A DNA stretch of 64,000 nt from Lachnospiraceae bacterium (GTDB taxonomy: Bacteria; Bacillota; Clostridia; Lachnospirales; Lachnospiraceae), in NCBI GenBank assembly GCA_902363675.1, contig CABJAV010000010.1:1-64000 (forward strand). The letters run 5' to 3'. The notes beneath the pieces were generated by a model. That model was not told where the DNA came from and did no database searches. It saw only the letters and a program-made list of their open reading frames with translations. How positions within the stretch are numbered: the first letter of the stretch is position 1; each line of letters opens with the position of its first letter. Position numbers and translations under genes: made by a program. Below, piece after piece: positions 1 through 8,402 of the stretch.

Positions 1-103
1 CACTTGATACACGGAATAGCACGTATAAAATCCCATTTTTTAATTTAAAATCGTTTATGTGAAATTTTCAAGGTACAAACCGTTTTTTACGAGGTGGTTT
101 TGA

Positions 104-322
104 CCCTCAAATCATATTATAGAAAATGAAAAGAAACAGATGATGGTACAAAGTATCGTTGATTTTGCAAATGCAGTTCACATAAAGACCTGTCTGGAAG
201 GTGTAGCAGATGAGAAACTTGAGAAATACCTGCGCACATACGGTGCTTCCTGGTTTCAAGGATATTACTATTCAAAATCTGTCAGTGTAGAGAATTTGGA
301 AAAATTGATACACTTGCAGTAG
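104..322 (+). pseudogene. C-terminal remnant of an EAL-domain (c-di-GMP phosphodiesterase) protein
   Basis: The reading frame opens directly after an in-frame TGA at 101-103 and encodes only the last ~70 residues of an EAL domain. The CLEGV segment and the WFQGYYYS segment match the late CVEGV and IQGYFYG motifs of EAL phosphodiesterases, and the same motifs occur in the intact EAL protein at 51412-53088. The N-terminal three quarters of the domain, with the EAL motif and most metal ligands, are missing. No convincing ribosome binding site precedes the internal ATG at 140. It is best read as a decayed gene fragment. Confidence 0.6.
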
Positions 323-409
323 ATGTGTTTCTATGTTACTATTGATAGAAAAGGCTAACAGATGTTAGAAGTAACAAATAATGGTAATGGCAAGGAGAAA
401 CATTATATC

Positions 410-598
410 ATGGAAAATTCAGTATATGCACCTTCACAGGTATTAGAGCGCATTATGCAGGCAGGAGAAAAAAGAATACTCCTGCCTGTTGTACGTTGTA
501 TATTGTTGGGAATGCCGGCAGGAATTTTTGATGCACATAATTCTGATTACGTGACAAAATTTATCAGTCATCGGGAAAAGAAAATAAGTAAGCGATAA
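410..598 (+). pseudogene. N-terminal fragment of a formate/nitrite transporter-like protein
   Basis: The ATG at 410 follows an AAGGAG at 392-397. The first ~45 residues (VYAPSQVLERIMQAGEKR, then LLPVVRCILLGMPAGIF) resemble the N-terminus of FNT-family formate/nitrite channels, where a conserved amphipathic helix leads into TM1. The frame then continues into about 18 charged residues with no family resemblance and stops after 62 residues, against ~260-290 residues for an FNT protein. The other membrane helices are absent, so this is probably a truncated remnant. The FNT assignment rests on a short match and is tentative. Confidence 0.4.
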
Positions 599-622
599 GT
601 CAAAATCCAGGAGTGTGATATA

Positions 623-1216
623 ATGAAAAACAATATAATAATTCGTGTTGCATCCACAGAAGATGCACAGACATTACTCGAAATTTACAGACCATATGTA
701 GAACATACGGCAATTACCTTTGAGTATGATGTGCCTGATATCGAAGAGTTTATGAATCGAATCAAAAATACCAAAAAGACATATCCTTATCTGGTAGCCG
801 AATATCAGGGTGAAATTTTGGGATATGCTTATGCGGGTGCGTTCAAGGAGCGAGCAGCTTATGACTGGGCGGTGGAGACTTCCATCTATGTGCGGCAGAA
901 CCAGAAACGAATGGGTGTTGGAAGCCTTTTATATGAAAAACTGGAAGAAATATTAAAGAGACAAGGCATTTTAAATGTGAATGCCTGCATCGCATATCCA
1001 CAGGAAGAAGATCCGTATCTGACAAAAGACAGTGTGCTTTTTCATGAAAAGTTCGGGTATTCCATGGTCGGAAAATTTCATGCATGTGGATATAAATTCA
1101 ATCGCTGGTATGATATGGTATGGATGGAGAAAATGATTGGGGAACATTTGGAAAAGCAACTGCCAATTGTTCCGTTTTCGGAAATAGAACACACACTGGA
1201 TGCAGATATAAAATGA
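623..1216 (+). CDS. GNAT-family N-acetyltransferase, phosphinothricin acetyltransferase-like
   Basis: A single-domain cytosolic acetyltransferase of 197 residues. The start follows a GGAG-containing ribosome site. Family features seen: an N-terminal IRVAS strand, an AFKERAAYDWAVETSIYV core typical of the phosphinothricin/methionine-sulfone acetyltransferase branch, and the acetyl-CoA pyrophosphate loop QNQKRMGVGSLL (Q/R-x-x-G-x-G). The late FHEKFGYSMVGKFHACGYK segment is also typical of that branch. Family members acetylate small amines, using acetyl-CoA; the substrate cannot be told from sequence. The last ~25 residues extend beyond the usual fold. It ends 10 bp before cbiD on the same strand and may be co-transcribed with it, without obvious functional link. 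Confidence 0.85.
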   Translation: MKNNIIIRVASTEDAQTLLEIYRPYVEHTAITFEYDVPDIEEFMNRIKNTKKTYPYLVAEYQGEILGYAYAGAFKERAAYDWAVETSIYVRQNQKRMGVGSLLYEKLEEILKRQGILNVNACIAYPQEEDPYLTKDSVLFHEKFGYSMVGKFHACGYKFNRWYDMVWMEKMIGEHLEKQLPIVPFSEIEHTLDADIK

Positions 1217-1226
1217 GAACATTTTT

Positions 1227-2369
1227 ATGAGATATGGATTTACAACAGGAAGCTGTGCGGCTGCCGCAGCAAAAGCTGCTGCATACATGCTTTTTTCAGG
1301 GAAAATAAAAGAAAAGATTACGATTCAGACGCCGAAAGGAATTCCATTTCATGCACAGATTGTTGATATACAACGAAGCGAAAGTTGTGTAAGCTGTGGT
1401 GTGGTAAAAGACGGTGGGGATGATCCGGACATTACGACCGGTACAATAATATATGCAAGTGTCTCGGTAGAATCCGGTGAGGAAGCTGCATCGGTTGATT
1501 TATCGCAACAACAGAAAAAGGACGGACTTCCAATAATCTATATTGATGGCGGGCTCGGGGTTGGTCGTGTGACAAAGCCGGGGCTGGATCAGCCTGTCGG
1601 CAATGCGGCAATCAACCATGTTCCAAGGGAAATGATTGAACGGGAGGTGCGTCAGGTGTGTGAGCTGCTTGATTATCAGGACAAATTATGGATTGAAATT
1701 TCAGCACCTGCCGGTGTGGAACTGGCAGAGAAGACGTTTAATCCACGGCTTGGCATCGTGGGGGGAATCTCAATTCTTGGAACCAGCGGAATTGTAGAAC
1801 CTATGAGCAGCCAGGCACTGTTGGATACGATATATGTGGAATTGCGGCAAAAATATGCCATGGGAAAAGACATTGTAGCGGTTTCTCCGGGAAATTACGG
1901 GCTGGATTATATGAAACGTGCCTATGATTTTGATTTGGATACAAGTGTGAAATGCAGCAATTATATTGGCCAGACCATTGATATGGCATGTGACATTGGA
2001 TTTCATAAAATGCTTTTGACCGGACATATTGGAAAACTTGTCAAAGTTGCAGGCGGTATCATGAATACGCATTCCAAAGAAGGTGACTGTCGCATGGAAA
2101 TCCTTGTGGCGGCAGCGGTACGCCAGCATGTGCCGGTGGAATGTTTAGAAGCGATTCTTGATTGTGTTACGACGGAGGAAGCGGTAAGAATCCTGAATAC
2201 ATGTGGCAAAAAAGATGCTGTTATGTCGGATCTTGTGGAAAAAATCATGTTTTATCTGAATAAGCGTGGCGCAGGAAAAATACAGATTGAAGTGATCCTA
2301 TATTCCAATGAATTTGGAGAACTGGGAAAGAGTACACATGCAAAACAGTATTTGGATGAATTATATTAA
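1227..2369 (+). CDS. cbiD: cobalt-precorrin-5B (C1)-methyltransferase CbiD
   Basis: A 380-residue protein that begins with the CbiD signature MRYGFTTGSCAAAAAKAA. Further family segments are the DDPDITTG run, GGLGVGRVTKPGL, and TGHIGKLVKVAGG in the C-terminal half. CbiD methylates C-1 of cobalt-precorrin-5B with S-adenosylmethionine in the anaerobic (early cobalt insertion) cobalamin pathway. The length is normal and the frame is intact. No other cobalamin gene lies in the window; neighbours are a GNAT enzyme upstream and purine nucleoside phosphorylase downstream. The start has only a weak ribosome site, which fits translational coupling to the upstream gene. Confidence 0.93.
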   Translation: MRYGFTTGSCAAAAAKAAAYMLFSGKIKEKITIQTPKGIPFHAQIVDIQRSESCVSCGVVKDGGDDPDITTGTIIYASVSVESGEEAASVDLSQQQKKDGLPIIYIDGGLGVGRVTKPGLDQPVGNAAINHVPREMIEREVRQVCELLDYQDKLWIEISAPAGVELAEKTFNPRLGIVGGISILGTSGIVEPMSSQALLDTIYVELRQKYAMGKDIVAVSPGNYGLDYMKRAYDFDLDTSVKCSNYIGQTIDMACDIGFHKMLLTGHIGKLVKVAGGIMNTHSKEGDCRMEILVAAAVRQHVPVECLEAILDCVTTEEAVRILNTCGKKDAVMSDLVEKIMFYLNKRGAGKIQIEVILYSNEFGELGKSTHAKQYLDELY

Positions 2370-2417
2370 CATTCTCTAAAACGTGTAAATGGCATTCCTA
2401 AATGAGAAAAAATCTGC

Positions 2418-2423
2418 TATACT
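2418..2423 (+). promoter_or_regulatory. extended -10 promoter of the purine nucleoside phosphorylase gene
   Basis: TATACT at 2418-2423 is preceded by TG one base upstream (TGC-TATACT), an extended -10. A weak TTCCTA lies 17 bases upstream of it. Transcription would begin near 2430. That places the upstream in-frame ATG at 2389 outside the transcript and supports translation from 2446. Confidence 0.5.
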
Positions 2424-2445
2424 AGGAGTAAGAAAGGAATGGCAT

Positions 2446-3282
2446 ATGAGCGAAGTATATGATAAACTGATCCGCTGTTACGAAAGTGTGCGCAAACAGG
2501 TGGATTTTGTACCGGAGGTTGCATTGGTGCTGGGCTCCGGACTTGGAGATTATGCAGATAAAATTGAAGTGAAGGCAACTCTCGATTATCACGATATTGA
2601 GGGTTTTCCGGTGTCGACGGTCGCAGGACATGCGGGGCGTTTTGTGTTTGGATATGTAGGAAATGTTCCCGTGGTGTGTATGCAGGGACGTGTGCATTAT
2701 TATGAAGGATATTCAATGAAAGATGTAGTATTGCCCACTCGCCTTATGAAACTGATGGGAGCAAGGATTTTATTTCTGACGAATGCTGCCGGTGGTGTGC
2801 AGCAGGGAATGCATGCGGGAGACCTCATGTTGATTACGGGGCAAATCGCGAGTTTTGTTCCTTCACCACTCATCGGAGCCAATATAGAGGAATTGGGTTC
2901 ACGCTTTCCGGATATGAGTGAAATTTATAATCGTAATTTGATTCATATTGCAAGAAAGTGTGCGGTTGATCTGGAAATTGATTTGAAAGAAGGAACGTAT
3001 CTACAGTTTACCGGACCTGCATACGAATCGCCACAGGAGGTTGCTATGGCACGTATTCTGGGTGCAGATGCGGTAGGAATGAGCACGGCATGTGAGGCAG
3101 TCGCAGCCAATCATATGGGGATGCAGATCATAGGAATTTCCTGTATTTCAAATCTGGCTTGTGGTATTTCGCCAGAACCGTTGTCTCATGCAGAAGTGCA
3201 GAAATCTGCAGACGAGGCAGCACCTCGTTTTCAGGCGCTTGTTACAGAAATCATTAAGGAGATTGGACGGACATGCAGGTAA
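2446..3282 (+). CDS. punA: purine nucleoside phosphorylase (PNP, trimeric class)
   Basis: Cleaves purine nucleosides with phosphate to free base plus (deoxy)ribose-1-phosphate in salvage. The ATG at 2446 is chosen over the in-frame ATG at 2389 because AGAAAGGAA lies just before it and a promoter lies between the two; this gives 278 residues, the normal size. Signature regions: LGSGLG near the N-terminus (phosphate loop), TVAGHAGRFVFG, MQGRVHYYEGY, LTNAAGG, and GADAVGMSTACEAVAA with the base-site Glu earlier in FTGPAYESPQE. The 3' end overlaps the next gene by 10 bp, so the two are very likely one transcript. Confidence 0.92.
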   Translation: MSEVYDKLIRCYESVRKQVDFVPEVALVLGSGLGDYADKIEVKATLDYHDIEGFPVSTVAGHAGRFVFGYVGNVPVVCMQGRVHYYEGYSMKDVVLPTRLMKLMGARILFLTNAAGGVQQGMHAGDLMLITGQIASFVPSPLIGANIEELGSRFPDMSEIYNRNLIHIARKCAVDLEIDLKEGTYLQFTGPAYESPQEVAMARILGADAVGMSTACEAVAANHMGMQIIGISCISNLACGISPEPLSHAEVQKSADEAAPRFQALVTEIIKEIGRTCR

Positions 3283-4028
3283 TTTTTATACATCACAGTT
3301 GCTTTCTTGTGGAAGTCGACAATAAAGTATTAATTTTTGATTATTTTGACGGAAACCGCGTAAACGGGTATACTTTTCATGGAAAGATTCCAACTTATGA
3401 ACCGGATACCCCGATTTACATGTTTGCAAGTCACAGTCATACGGATCATTTTGATATGGATATTCTGCGATGGACGGAGCAGTATCCAAACATTCATTAT
3501 ATCCTGTCAAAGGATATCCGGATTAGTCCCAATTTTTTAAAAAAGCATGGAATTGATCCAAAAGTCCGTGAGAAGGTGCAGTTTGTGACTGCGGGCAAAA
3601 CATATGAGATCGATGATCTTACGATAAAGACGCTGAACTCCACGGATGTAGGTGTGGCATTCTATGTTACAACCAATGGAGTAAGTATTTTCCATGCGGG
3701 AGATTTGAGTGATTGGAAAATGGAAGGTGCCGGTGATCTGATTAATGGAAAAATGAAGAGAACCTATCAGCATGAAATTCGCAAACTTGCGGAATTGCCA
3801 ATCAACGTTGCTTTTATTCCAACAGATCCAAGGCTTGGAGAATATCAATTTAATGGTTTGGATTTCTTTTTGAAGAATACGGATGCGGAATTTGTTTTTC
3901 CAATGCATATGTGGCAGGATTATTCTGGAATTGCTGCCTATAAAAAACGAATCAGTAATCTTGGAATGGCAAACCGCCTTATTGAAATTGAAAGAGAAAA
4001 TCAGGTGTTTCCGTTTGGAGAACTATAA
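3273..4028 (+). CDS. metallo-beta-lactamase-fold hydrolase (UlaG/RomA-like)
   Basis: 251 residues beginning MQVIFIHHSCFLVEV, the usual first strands of UlaG/RomA-type metallo-beta-lactamase hydrolases. The metal motif HSHTDHFD (HxHxDH) is present, followed by a late FHAGDLSDW histidine/aspartate site and a C-terminal PMHMW histidine. The protein is cytosolic, with no signal peptide. It overlaps purine nucleoside phosphorylase by 10 bp, so translation is probably coupled. The substrate is unknown; small phosphodiesters, lactones or nucleotide-derived compounds are all seen in the superfamily. Confidence 0.8.
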   Translation: MQVIFIHHSCFLVEVDNKVLIFDYFDGNRVNGYTFHGKIPTYEPDTPIYMFASHSHTDHFDMDILRWTEQYPNIHYILSKDIRISPNFLKKHGIDPKVREKVQFVTAGKTYEIDDLTIKTLNSTDVGVAFYVTTNGVSIFHAGDLSDWKMEGAGDLINGKMKRTYQHEIRKLAELPINVAFIPTDPRLGEYQFNGLDFFLKNTDAEFVFPMHMWQDYSGIAAYKKRISNLGMANRLIEIERENQVFPFGEL

Positions 4029-4060
4029 ATCTATTTGTTTGAAAGAAAGAGGAGAAGAAA

Positions 4061-4630
4061 ATGACTTACGAAGAATTAGTACAGAATATAAGAGACATTT
4101 ATACAAATGCTGATGCAGGCAATGTAAAGGAGCATGTTGCAATTCAGTGTAATATTGAAGGGGAAGCAGAGGGAGCATTGTATATTGAATTTTCAGAGGG
4201 AAATATCGATGTGCAGCCTTATGAGTATTATGACAGAGATGCAATTTTGACACTGTCAGCTGCAAGCCTCTTGGAAATAGCAGCTGGAAAGAAAGATCTG
4301 TTAGAGGCATATCACGCAAACGAAGTTTCTGTATGGGGAGACCTTGATAAAGTCGTAGAGATGAAAAAGGTTATTCTTCCGAAAACGAAAGAGGAAAAAC
4401 CAGTGGAAGTTGAGAAGCTTGCGGAGAAAGCAACAGAAGAAAAAAATGTTGTAGAAAAACCGCAAAAGAAAGAAGAAGAGTGCGTACAATTAGAAATGCA
4501 TTTTGAAGAACAGGCAGAGACAAAGTCAGAAGAAAAAGTCGAAGAGAAGAAAGAAGAGAAAGTTGGCGGAAGAAGAAAGCGTGCAGTACGTAAAGCTGCT
4601 ATGCGCAAGGCTTCCCGCAATAAAAAATAA
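4061..4630 (+). CDS. SCP2 sterol-binding-domain-like protein with a Lys/Glu-rich basic tail
   Basis: 189 residues with a good AGAGGAGAA ribosome site. Residues ~1-105 resemble small SCP2-like lipid-binding domains (EGALYIEFSEGNIDVQPYEYYDRDAILTLS in pieces, then a helical ASLLEIAAGKKDLLEAY). Residues ~106-165 are almost wholly Lys/Glu/Val/Ala, likely an extended or coiled segment. The last ~20 residues are strongly basic (GGRRKRAVRKAA), suggesting contact with nucleic acid or acidic lipid. It is 32 bp downstream of the metallo-hydrolase and probably in the same operon. The function is not known; the fold call is moderate. Confidence 0.65.
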   Translation: MTYEELVQNIRDIYTNADAGNVKEHVAIQCNIEGEAEGALYIEFSEGNIDVQPYEYYDRDAILTLSAASLLEIAAGKKDLLEAYHANEVSVWGDLDKVVEMKKVILPKTKEEKPVEVEKLAEKATEEKNVVEKPQKKEEECVQLEMHFEEQAETKSEEKVEEKKEEKVGGRRKRAVRKAAMRKASRNKK

Positions 4631-4735
4631 ATTAGTTGTTGTTTTGGTGGAGAAAAAGCATTTATTCCAGAAGTACGCTGCGCAACTTTAGGCAGTCGCG
4701 CAGGTGTAATCGGAGCAGCAAATTTATGTGGCTGA
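4631..4735 (+). pseudogene. C-terminal remnant of a ROK-family sugar kinase
   Basis: In the frame that opens right after the stop of the previous gene, the sequence reads GGEKAFIPEVRCATLG, then SRAGVIGAANLCG and a TGA at 4733-4735. The terminal LGxxAGVIGAA is the typical end of ROK kinases such as glucokinase. About 35 codons survive with no start and none of the ATP or zinc motifs. It lies between two convergent transcription units and reads as an ancient deletion remnant. Confidence 0.55.
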
Positions 4736-4746
4736 TGTTATATTTA

Positions 4747-5331
4747 TTATAACTGCATCATGCCAGACATAATGCAACCGCCTTTGGCACCATGTGCCAT
4801 AATTTCCTGAAACTGATTTTCACTGACTTTGATGCCACCAATTGCATAGACAGGGACTTTCACGTGTTCGCAGACTTGTTGTAAGAAATCAAGTCCGCGC
4901 GGTGGAAGTCCTTTTTTGCAGTCTGTAGCATAAATGTGACCTGCAGAAAGATAGGTCGCACCAAGAGAGACCGCTTCTGATGCATCTTCTACGGAGTGTA
5001 CAGAAGTTCCAATGGTTGAAAATCCAGACAGGTTGTGTCTGTTTTCACGCAGAACGTGTAGGGGGAGATGGATCATGTTCACCTGCAGGCGGGCTGCTAC
5101 ATCAATAAAATTATGAAGAATGCATGGAACATTTTCTTTTTCACAGATAGAAAGAACCTCTTCTGCAAGAGAAAGATAGGCATCTTCTGATAAATCTTTT
5201 TCCCGGAGAATAATTGCCCGAGGGTGGACAGAACAGACTTTTTTGAGCTGTTCTGTCAGTGGACATGTGCACAAATGCCGATTGGTTACGGCAATGGTAT
5301 TTTTGTAATAGATAAAATTGGAATCTTGCAT
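4747..5331 (-). CDS. tenI: TenI-like thiazole tautomerase (ThiE/TenI family)
   Basis: 194-residue TIM-barrel protein of the ThiE/TenI family, last gene of the thiazole operon. The segment AGHIYATDCKKGLPPRGLDF matches the TenI-type active-site loop, with a His after Gly, rather than the ThiE pyrophosphate loop. The ThiE GQxD-type metal region reads PLHVL here. TenI aromatises the thiazole phosphate tautomer made by ThiG. The C-terminal AIGGI phosphate-binding strand is present. Automatic annotation could call this thiamine-phosphate synthase, but the residues favour tautomerase. It sits 15 bp after thiH. Confidence 0.75.
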   Translation of the reverse strand: MQDSNFIYYKNTIAVTNRHLCTCPLTEQLKKVCSVHPRAIILREKDLSEDAYLSLAEEVLSICEKENVPCILHNFIDVAARLQVNMIHLPLHVLRENRHNLSGFSTIGTSVHSVEDASEAVSLGATYLSAGHIYATDCKKGLPPRGLDFLQQVCEHVKVPVYAIGGIKVSENQFQEIMAHGAKGGCIMSGMMQL

Positions 5332-5346
5332 AGTGTTCCTCGTTGT

Positions 5347-6561
5347 TTAGACGTAAATATAATCACTCATCACTGGTTGAAGATTATGGTCAAGGAGTGC
5401 ATGATATACTTCATCTACTGAACGGCCATCAGAGATTTCAAACTGATCATCTCCCTTATCTTCGATATCATCGACATGACCGCCGATTCCGGTGCTGACG
5501 CCGGCTGAGATTTTTGTCGCAGCAATTTCTACGAGATTGTCTCTTACACGGGCACATTCGCGTGTTGATACCGTGATGCTTGCGAACGGCATAAAAAGAC
5601 GATATGCACATACGACCTGCAAAAGCTGAGGCTCGTGAACATCCATCGGATTAATCCGGTCGTTGTTGATGATCGGGCGAAGACGCGGGCAGGAGAATGC
5701 AATCTCAGCATGCGGGTACTTGCGCTGCAGAAGGTATGCATGATATCCGGTGGCAAATGCATCTTTGCGGAAATCATCTAGTCCGAGCAGGGCACCGAAA
5801 CCAACACCGCGCATTCCCCCCATGAGCGCACGTTCCTGCGCATTGACACGGTACGGAAAAATACGTTTGTGACCGGCCAGATGCAGTGTCTCATATTTGT
5901 CAGAATTGTAAGTTTCCTGGAATACGGTCACATAGTCTGCACCGCAGGAATGCAGATATGCATATTCATCGGAATTGACCGGATAAATTTCAAGACCGAT
6001 GACTTTGAAATATTTGCGGGCAATCTTGCAGGCCTCACCAATGTATTCCACGGTTGACTTATTACGACTTTCGCCGGTAAGAATAAGGATTTCCTGCAGT
6101 CCGGTTTTTGCAATTGCAGCCATCTCTTTATCAATTTCTTCTGCATTCAGCTGCGCACGGTTGATTTTGTTGTGGCAGTTAAAACCGCAGTAAATGCAGT
6201 AGTTTTCACAGTAGTTTGCGATATAGATTGGGGTGAACATATATACACTGTTTCCAAAATGTTTGCGCGTCTCTTTCTGGGCTGCCTGCGCAATCTCTTC
6301 GAGAAGTGGCAAAGCGGCAGGAGAGAGAAGTGCGGCAAAATCTTCCGGAGTACGATTGTCATGTGCTAAGGCACGGCGTACATCTGCCGCGGTGTACTTG
6401 TCGTAATCATAAGCCTTTGCAGCTGCGACGACCTGGTCCATGACATCGGATTTGATCGCTTCCATTCCTGGAAGATAAGTCATATGATCAATCCGGTTTT
6501 TCTTTTGATCCTCTAAAATTTCCTCACTTAAAATACTTTCATTGATATGTTCCTGTGCCAT
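5347..6561 (-). CDS. thiH: 2-iminoacetate synthase (tyrosine lyase) ThiH
   Basis: Radical-SAM enzyme that splits tyrosine into p-cresol and dehydroglycine for thiazole synthesis in anaerobes. The CxxxCxxC cluster motif is seen in NYCENYCIYCGFNC, and the GESRNKSTVEYIGEA and PVNSDEYAYLHSCGADYVTVFQE regions (given in part) are typical of ThiH. 404 residues, full length. The C-terminus has the usual Cys-free LEIAATKISAGVSTGIGGH run. It lies between thiG (3 bp gap) and the tenI-like gene. Using ThiH rather than the oxygen-dependent glycine oxidase ThiO fits an anaerobic lifestyle. Confidence 0.93.
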   Translation of the reverse strand: MAQEHINESILSEEILEDQKKNRIDHMTYLPGMEAIKSDVMDQVVAAAKAYDYDKYTAADVRRALAHDNRTPEDFAALLSPAALPLLEEIAQAAQKETRKHFGNSVYMFTPIYIANYCENYCIYCGFNCHNKINRAQLNAEEIDKEMAAIAKTGLQEILILTGESRNKSTVEYIGEACKIARKYFKVIGLEIYPVNSDEYAYLHSCGADYVTVFQETYNSDKYETLHLAGHKRIFPYRVNAQERALMGGMRGVGFGALLGLDDFRKDAFATGYHAYLLQRKYPHAEIAFSCPRLRPIINNDRINPMDVHEPQLLQVVCAYRLFMPFASITVSTRECARVRDNLVEIAATKISAGVSTGIGGHVDDIEDKGDDQFEISDGRSVDEVYHALLDHNLQPVMSDYIYV

Positions 6562-6564
6562 GAT

Positions 6565-7347
6565 CTATGCCTCCTGTTCCTGAAGAAATCCAGTCAGAGG
6601 AGATGAGGCACTTGCACCTCTTTCCAATGTGCGTCCGAGCCCGGCAAGATATGCACTTCGGCCTGCTTCGATTGCTTTCTTGAATGCCTCTGCCATGAGT
6701 GCAACATCTCCGGCAGTAGCAACAGCAGTGTTTGCCATGACAGCGGAAGCACCCATTTCCATTGCTTCGCAGGCCTGGGATGGGCGGCCGATGCCGGCAT
6801 CCACAATAATCGGGAGATCAATTTCATCAATCAGAATCTGGATGAAATCTTTGGTACAAAGTCCTTTGTTTGAACCAATCGGAGCACCAAGCGGCATAAT
6901 GCATGCAGCACCTGCATCTTTTAATGCGCGGGCAGCATTCAGATCCGGGTACATGTATGGCATGACAACAAAGCCTTCCTTTGCAAGAATTTCGGTTGCT
7001 TTGATTGTCTCGTAGTTGTCCGGAAGCAGATATTTGCTGTCGTGTACCACTTCAATCTTTACAAAATCACCACATCCGATTTCTCGGGAAAGGCGGGCGA
7101 TACGTACTGCTTCCTCAGCAGTTCTTGCCCCGGAAGTGTTTGGCAGAAGTGTGACATTGTCCGGAATATAATCGAGAATATTTGCCACACCGCCTTCGTT
7201 TGCACGGCGTAGTGCAAGGGTGATGATCTGTGCGTCTGCTTTTTCGATGCAGGCTTTTACGAGATCAAGGGAAAACTTTCCGGAACCTAAAATGAATCGG
7301 GAAGAAAATTCGTGTCCTCCTAAAGTAAATGTATCGTTTGTATGCAT
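6565..7347 (-). CDS. thiG: thiazole synthase ThiG
   Basis: 260-residue TIM-barrel enzyme that builds thiazole phosphate from 1-deoxyxylulose-5-phosphate, dehydroglycine and ThiS thiocarboxylate. Family signatures: [12 protein letters not shown] near the N-terminus, [22 protein letters not shown] with the Schiff-base Lys, [12 protein letters not shown], and [27 protein letters not shown] in the C-terminal phosphate-binding half (given in part). The frame is intact. It sits between thiF and thiH, consistent with the thiSFGH gene order of Clostridia. Confidence 0.95.
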   Translation of the reverse strand: MHTNDTFTLGGHEFSSRFILGSGKFSLDLVKACIEKADAQIITLALRRANEGGVANILDYIPDNVTLLPNTSGARTAEEAVRIARLSREIGCGDFVKIEVVHDSKYLLPDNYETIKATEILAKEGFVVMPYMYPDLNAARALKDAGAACIMPLGAPIGSNKGLCTKDFIQILIDEIDLPIIVDAGIGRPSQACEAMEMGASAVMANTAVATAGDVALMAEAFKKAIEAGRSAYLAGLGRTLERGASASSPLTGFLQEQEA

Positions 7348-7374
7348 GATAAAATCCTTCTTTCTATTTATATT

Positions 7375-8010
7375 TCAGATATGGGTCTCGCCGAGCAGCA
7401 GGCGGGTAATCATATTGGCTTCATGTGCGGCACAGATTGCGACGCGGGCAGCCATCAGCCCGTGCCCATAAGCAGGTTCGCTGATACCGTCGCCACACAG
7501 ATAAAAATTGGGCATGACCTGACGTGTGACGATTGTGTTGCTGCTGTTAAAACCAGCCATACCGGATGCGGATACGAGCTTTTTGTCCGGAAAATGGGTG
7601 AGAATCCCATTGACCAGCATCGCTTTGGCTTCCGGCCGGTCAAATGCTTCACAAACAATCGTGGCATCGCAAAAAAGTTCCAGCAGATTGTCTTCTGTGA
7701 CGCGTACACAGTCGGTCCGGATATCCAGATAAGGGTTGATTTTTAACAACAGCGATTGCAGAGCATCCGTTTTCTTCATACCGATATGCTCCATGAAATA
7801 TTGCTGCCGGTTTAAGTTGGTAATATCCACGGTATCGAAATCAATGAGATGCAGATGGCCAACACCGATACGCGCCAGCGCAAAAGCAACATTCGAACCG
7901 AGACCGCCAAGCCCGGCAATAGTCACATATCCGGCGGCAAGTTTCTGCTGAACTTCCTGTGAATGCCGTTCGTTCAGTGCTTCGTCGATTTCTTTTTTTG
8001 TAAGCTGCAT
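7375..8010 (-). CDS. thiF: ThiS adenylyltransferase ThiF
   Basis: 211-residue E1-like enzyme, the short form common in Clostridia. The Rossmann ATP loop reads VTIAGLGGLGSNVAFALARIG, given as two parts around GLGGLGSN, followed by the LHLIDFDTVDITNLNRQQY motif with the Asp and Arg residues that bind ATP. It adenylates the C-terminal glycine of ThiS before sulfur transfer. It lacks a C-terminal rhodanese domain, so a separate sulfurtransferase is needed. The start lies 4 bp after the thiS stop, indicating tight coupling. Confidence 0.92.
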   Translation of the reverse strand: MQLTKKEIDEALNERHSQEVQQKLAAGYVTIAGLGGLGSNVAFALARIGVGHLHLIDFDTVDITNLNRQQYFMEHIGMKKTDALQSLLLKINPYLDIRTDCVRVTEDNLLELFCDATIVCEAFDRPEAKAMLVNGILTHFPDKKLVSASGMAGFNSSNTIVTRQVMPNFYLCGDGISEPAYGHGLMAARVAICAAHEANMITRLLLGETHI

Positions 8011-8014
8011 CGCA

Positions 8015-8212
8015 TCAGCCTCCTCCTACAAAATTTACAATTTCCAGTACATCTCCATCTTTCAAAATGGTAGAAGCATAGCTGTCTTTTGGAAGAATCG
8101 CTTCGTTTAGTTCCACGGCAATGCGGTCTGCTTTGTAGTCATTTTGTGCAAGATACTCTGCAATGGTAATGGATGATTTTAATTCTATGGAATGTCCATT
8201 AATGGTAACCAT
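8015..8212 (-). CDS. thiS: sulfur carrier protein ThiS
   Basis: 65-residue ubiquitin-like sulfur carrier, first gene of the operon. The C-terminus reads EIVNFVGGG; the terminal glycine becomes the thiocarboxylate that donates sulfur to thiazole. The N-terminal beta-grasp VTINGHSIELKSSITIAEYL and the late LKDGDVLEIV strand are typical. The ATG at 8212 is preceded on the minus strand by AAAGGAGCC, a good ribosome site. Confidence 0.93.
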   Translation of the reverse strand: MVTINGHSIELKSSITIAEYLAQNDYKADRIAVELNEAILPKDSYASTILKDGDVLEIVNFVGGG

Positions 8213-8283
8213 ATGGGCTCCTTTCTCAGGCAGAACCAGTGATCGTTAATTGTTAAAATTTCTCAAATAAATGAATAAAAAAA

Positions 8284-8395
8284 GAGTCCACAAAGAAATA
8301 CACCCGCGGTGGTGCACCCCTTCATGAACTCGGTTCACTCTCAATTATTGCCTGTATTTAATTCGTTAATGGCGAATTCTGTAAATACAATTCGC
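8284..8395 (-). promoter_or_regulatory. thiS leader with mutually exclusive hairpins (attenuator-like)
   Basis: Between the thi promoter and thiS, the minus strand carries a strong intrinsic terminator: GAGTTCA (8325-8331) pairs with TGGACTC (8284-8290), followed by a run of T. An inner stem of TGCACC with GGTGTA extends it. The 5' arm can instead pair upstream, GTGAAC-CGA-GTTCAT (8324-8338), which would disrupt the terminator base. Two competing folds before a thiamin gene suggest a regulated leader. The conserved TPP-riboswitch blocks were not found; the ligand or class is unknown. Confidence 0.55.
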
Positions 8396-8402
8396 ATGTT
8401 TC

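Noticed and set aside
8284..8331. T-box-like core (GGGGTGCACCACCGCGG) in the thi leader
   Set aside because: It resembles AGGGTGGNACCGCG only in part: the UGGN bulge needed to pair with the tRNA end is missing, and no specifier-loop structure was seen upstream.
8213..8400. TPP riboswitch before thiS
   Set aside because: The CTGAGA seen near 8227-8232 (minus strand) lies in the ribosome site region, and the other conserved blocks (ACCTGATCTGG-like and the closing GGG helix) are absent.
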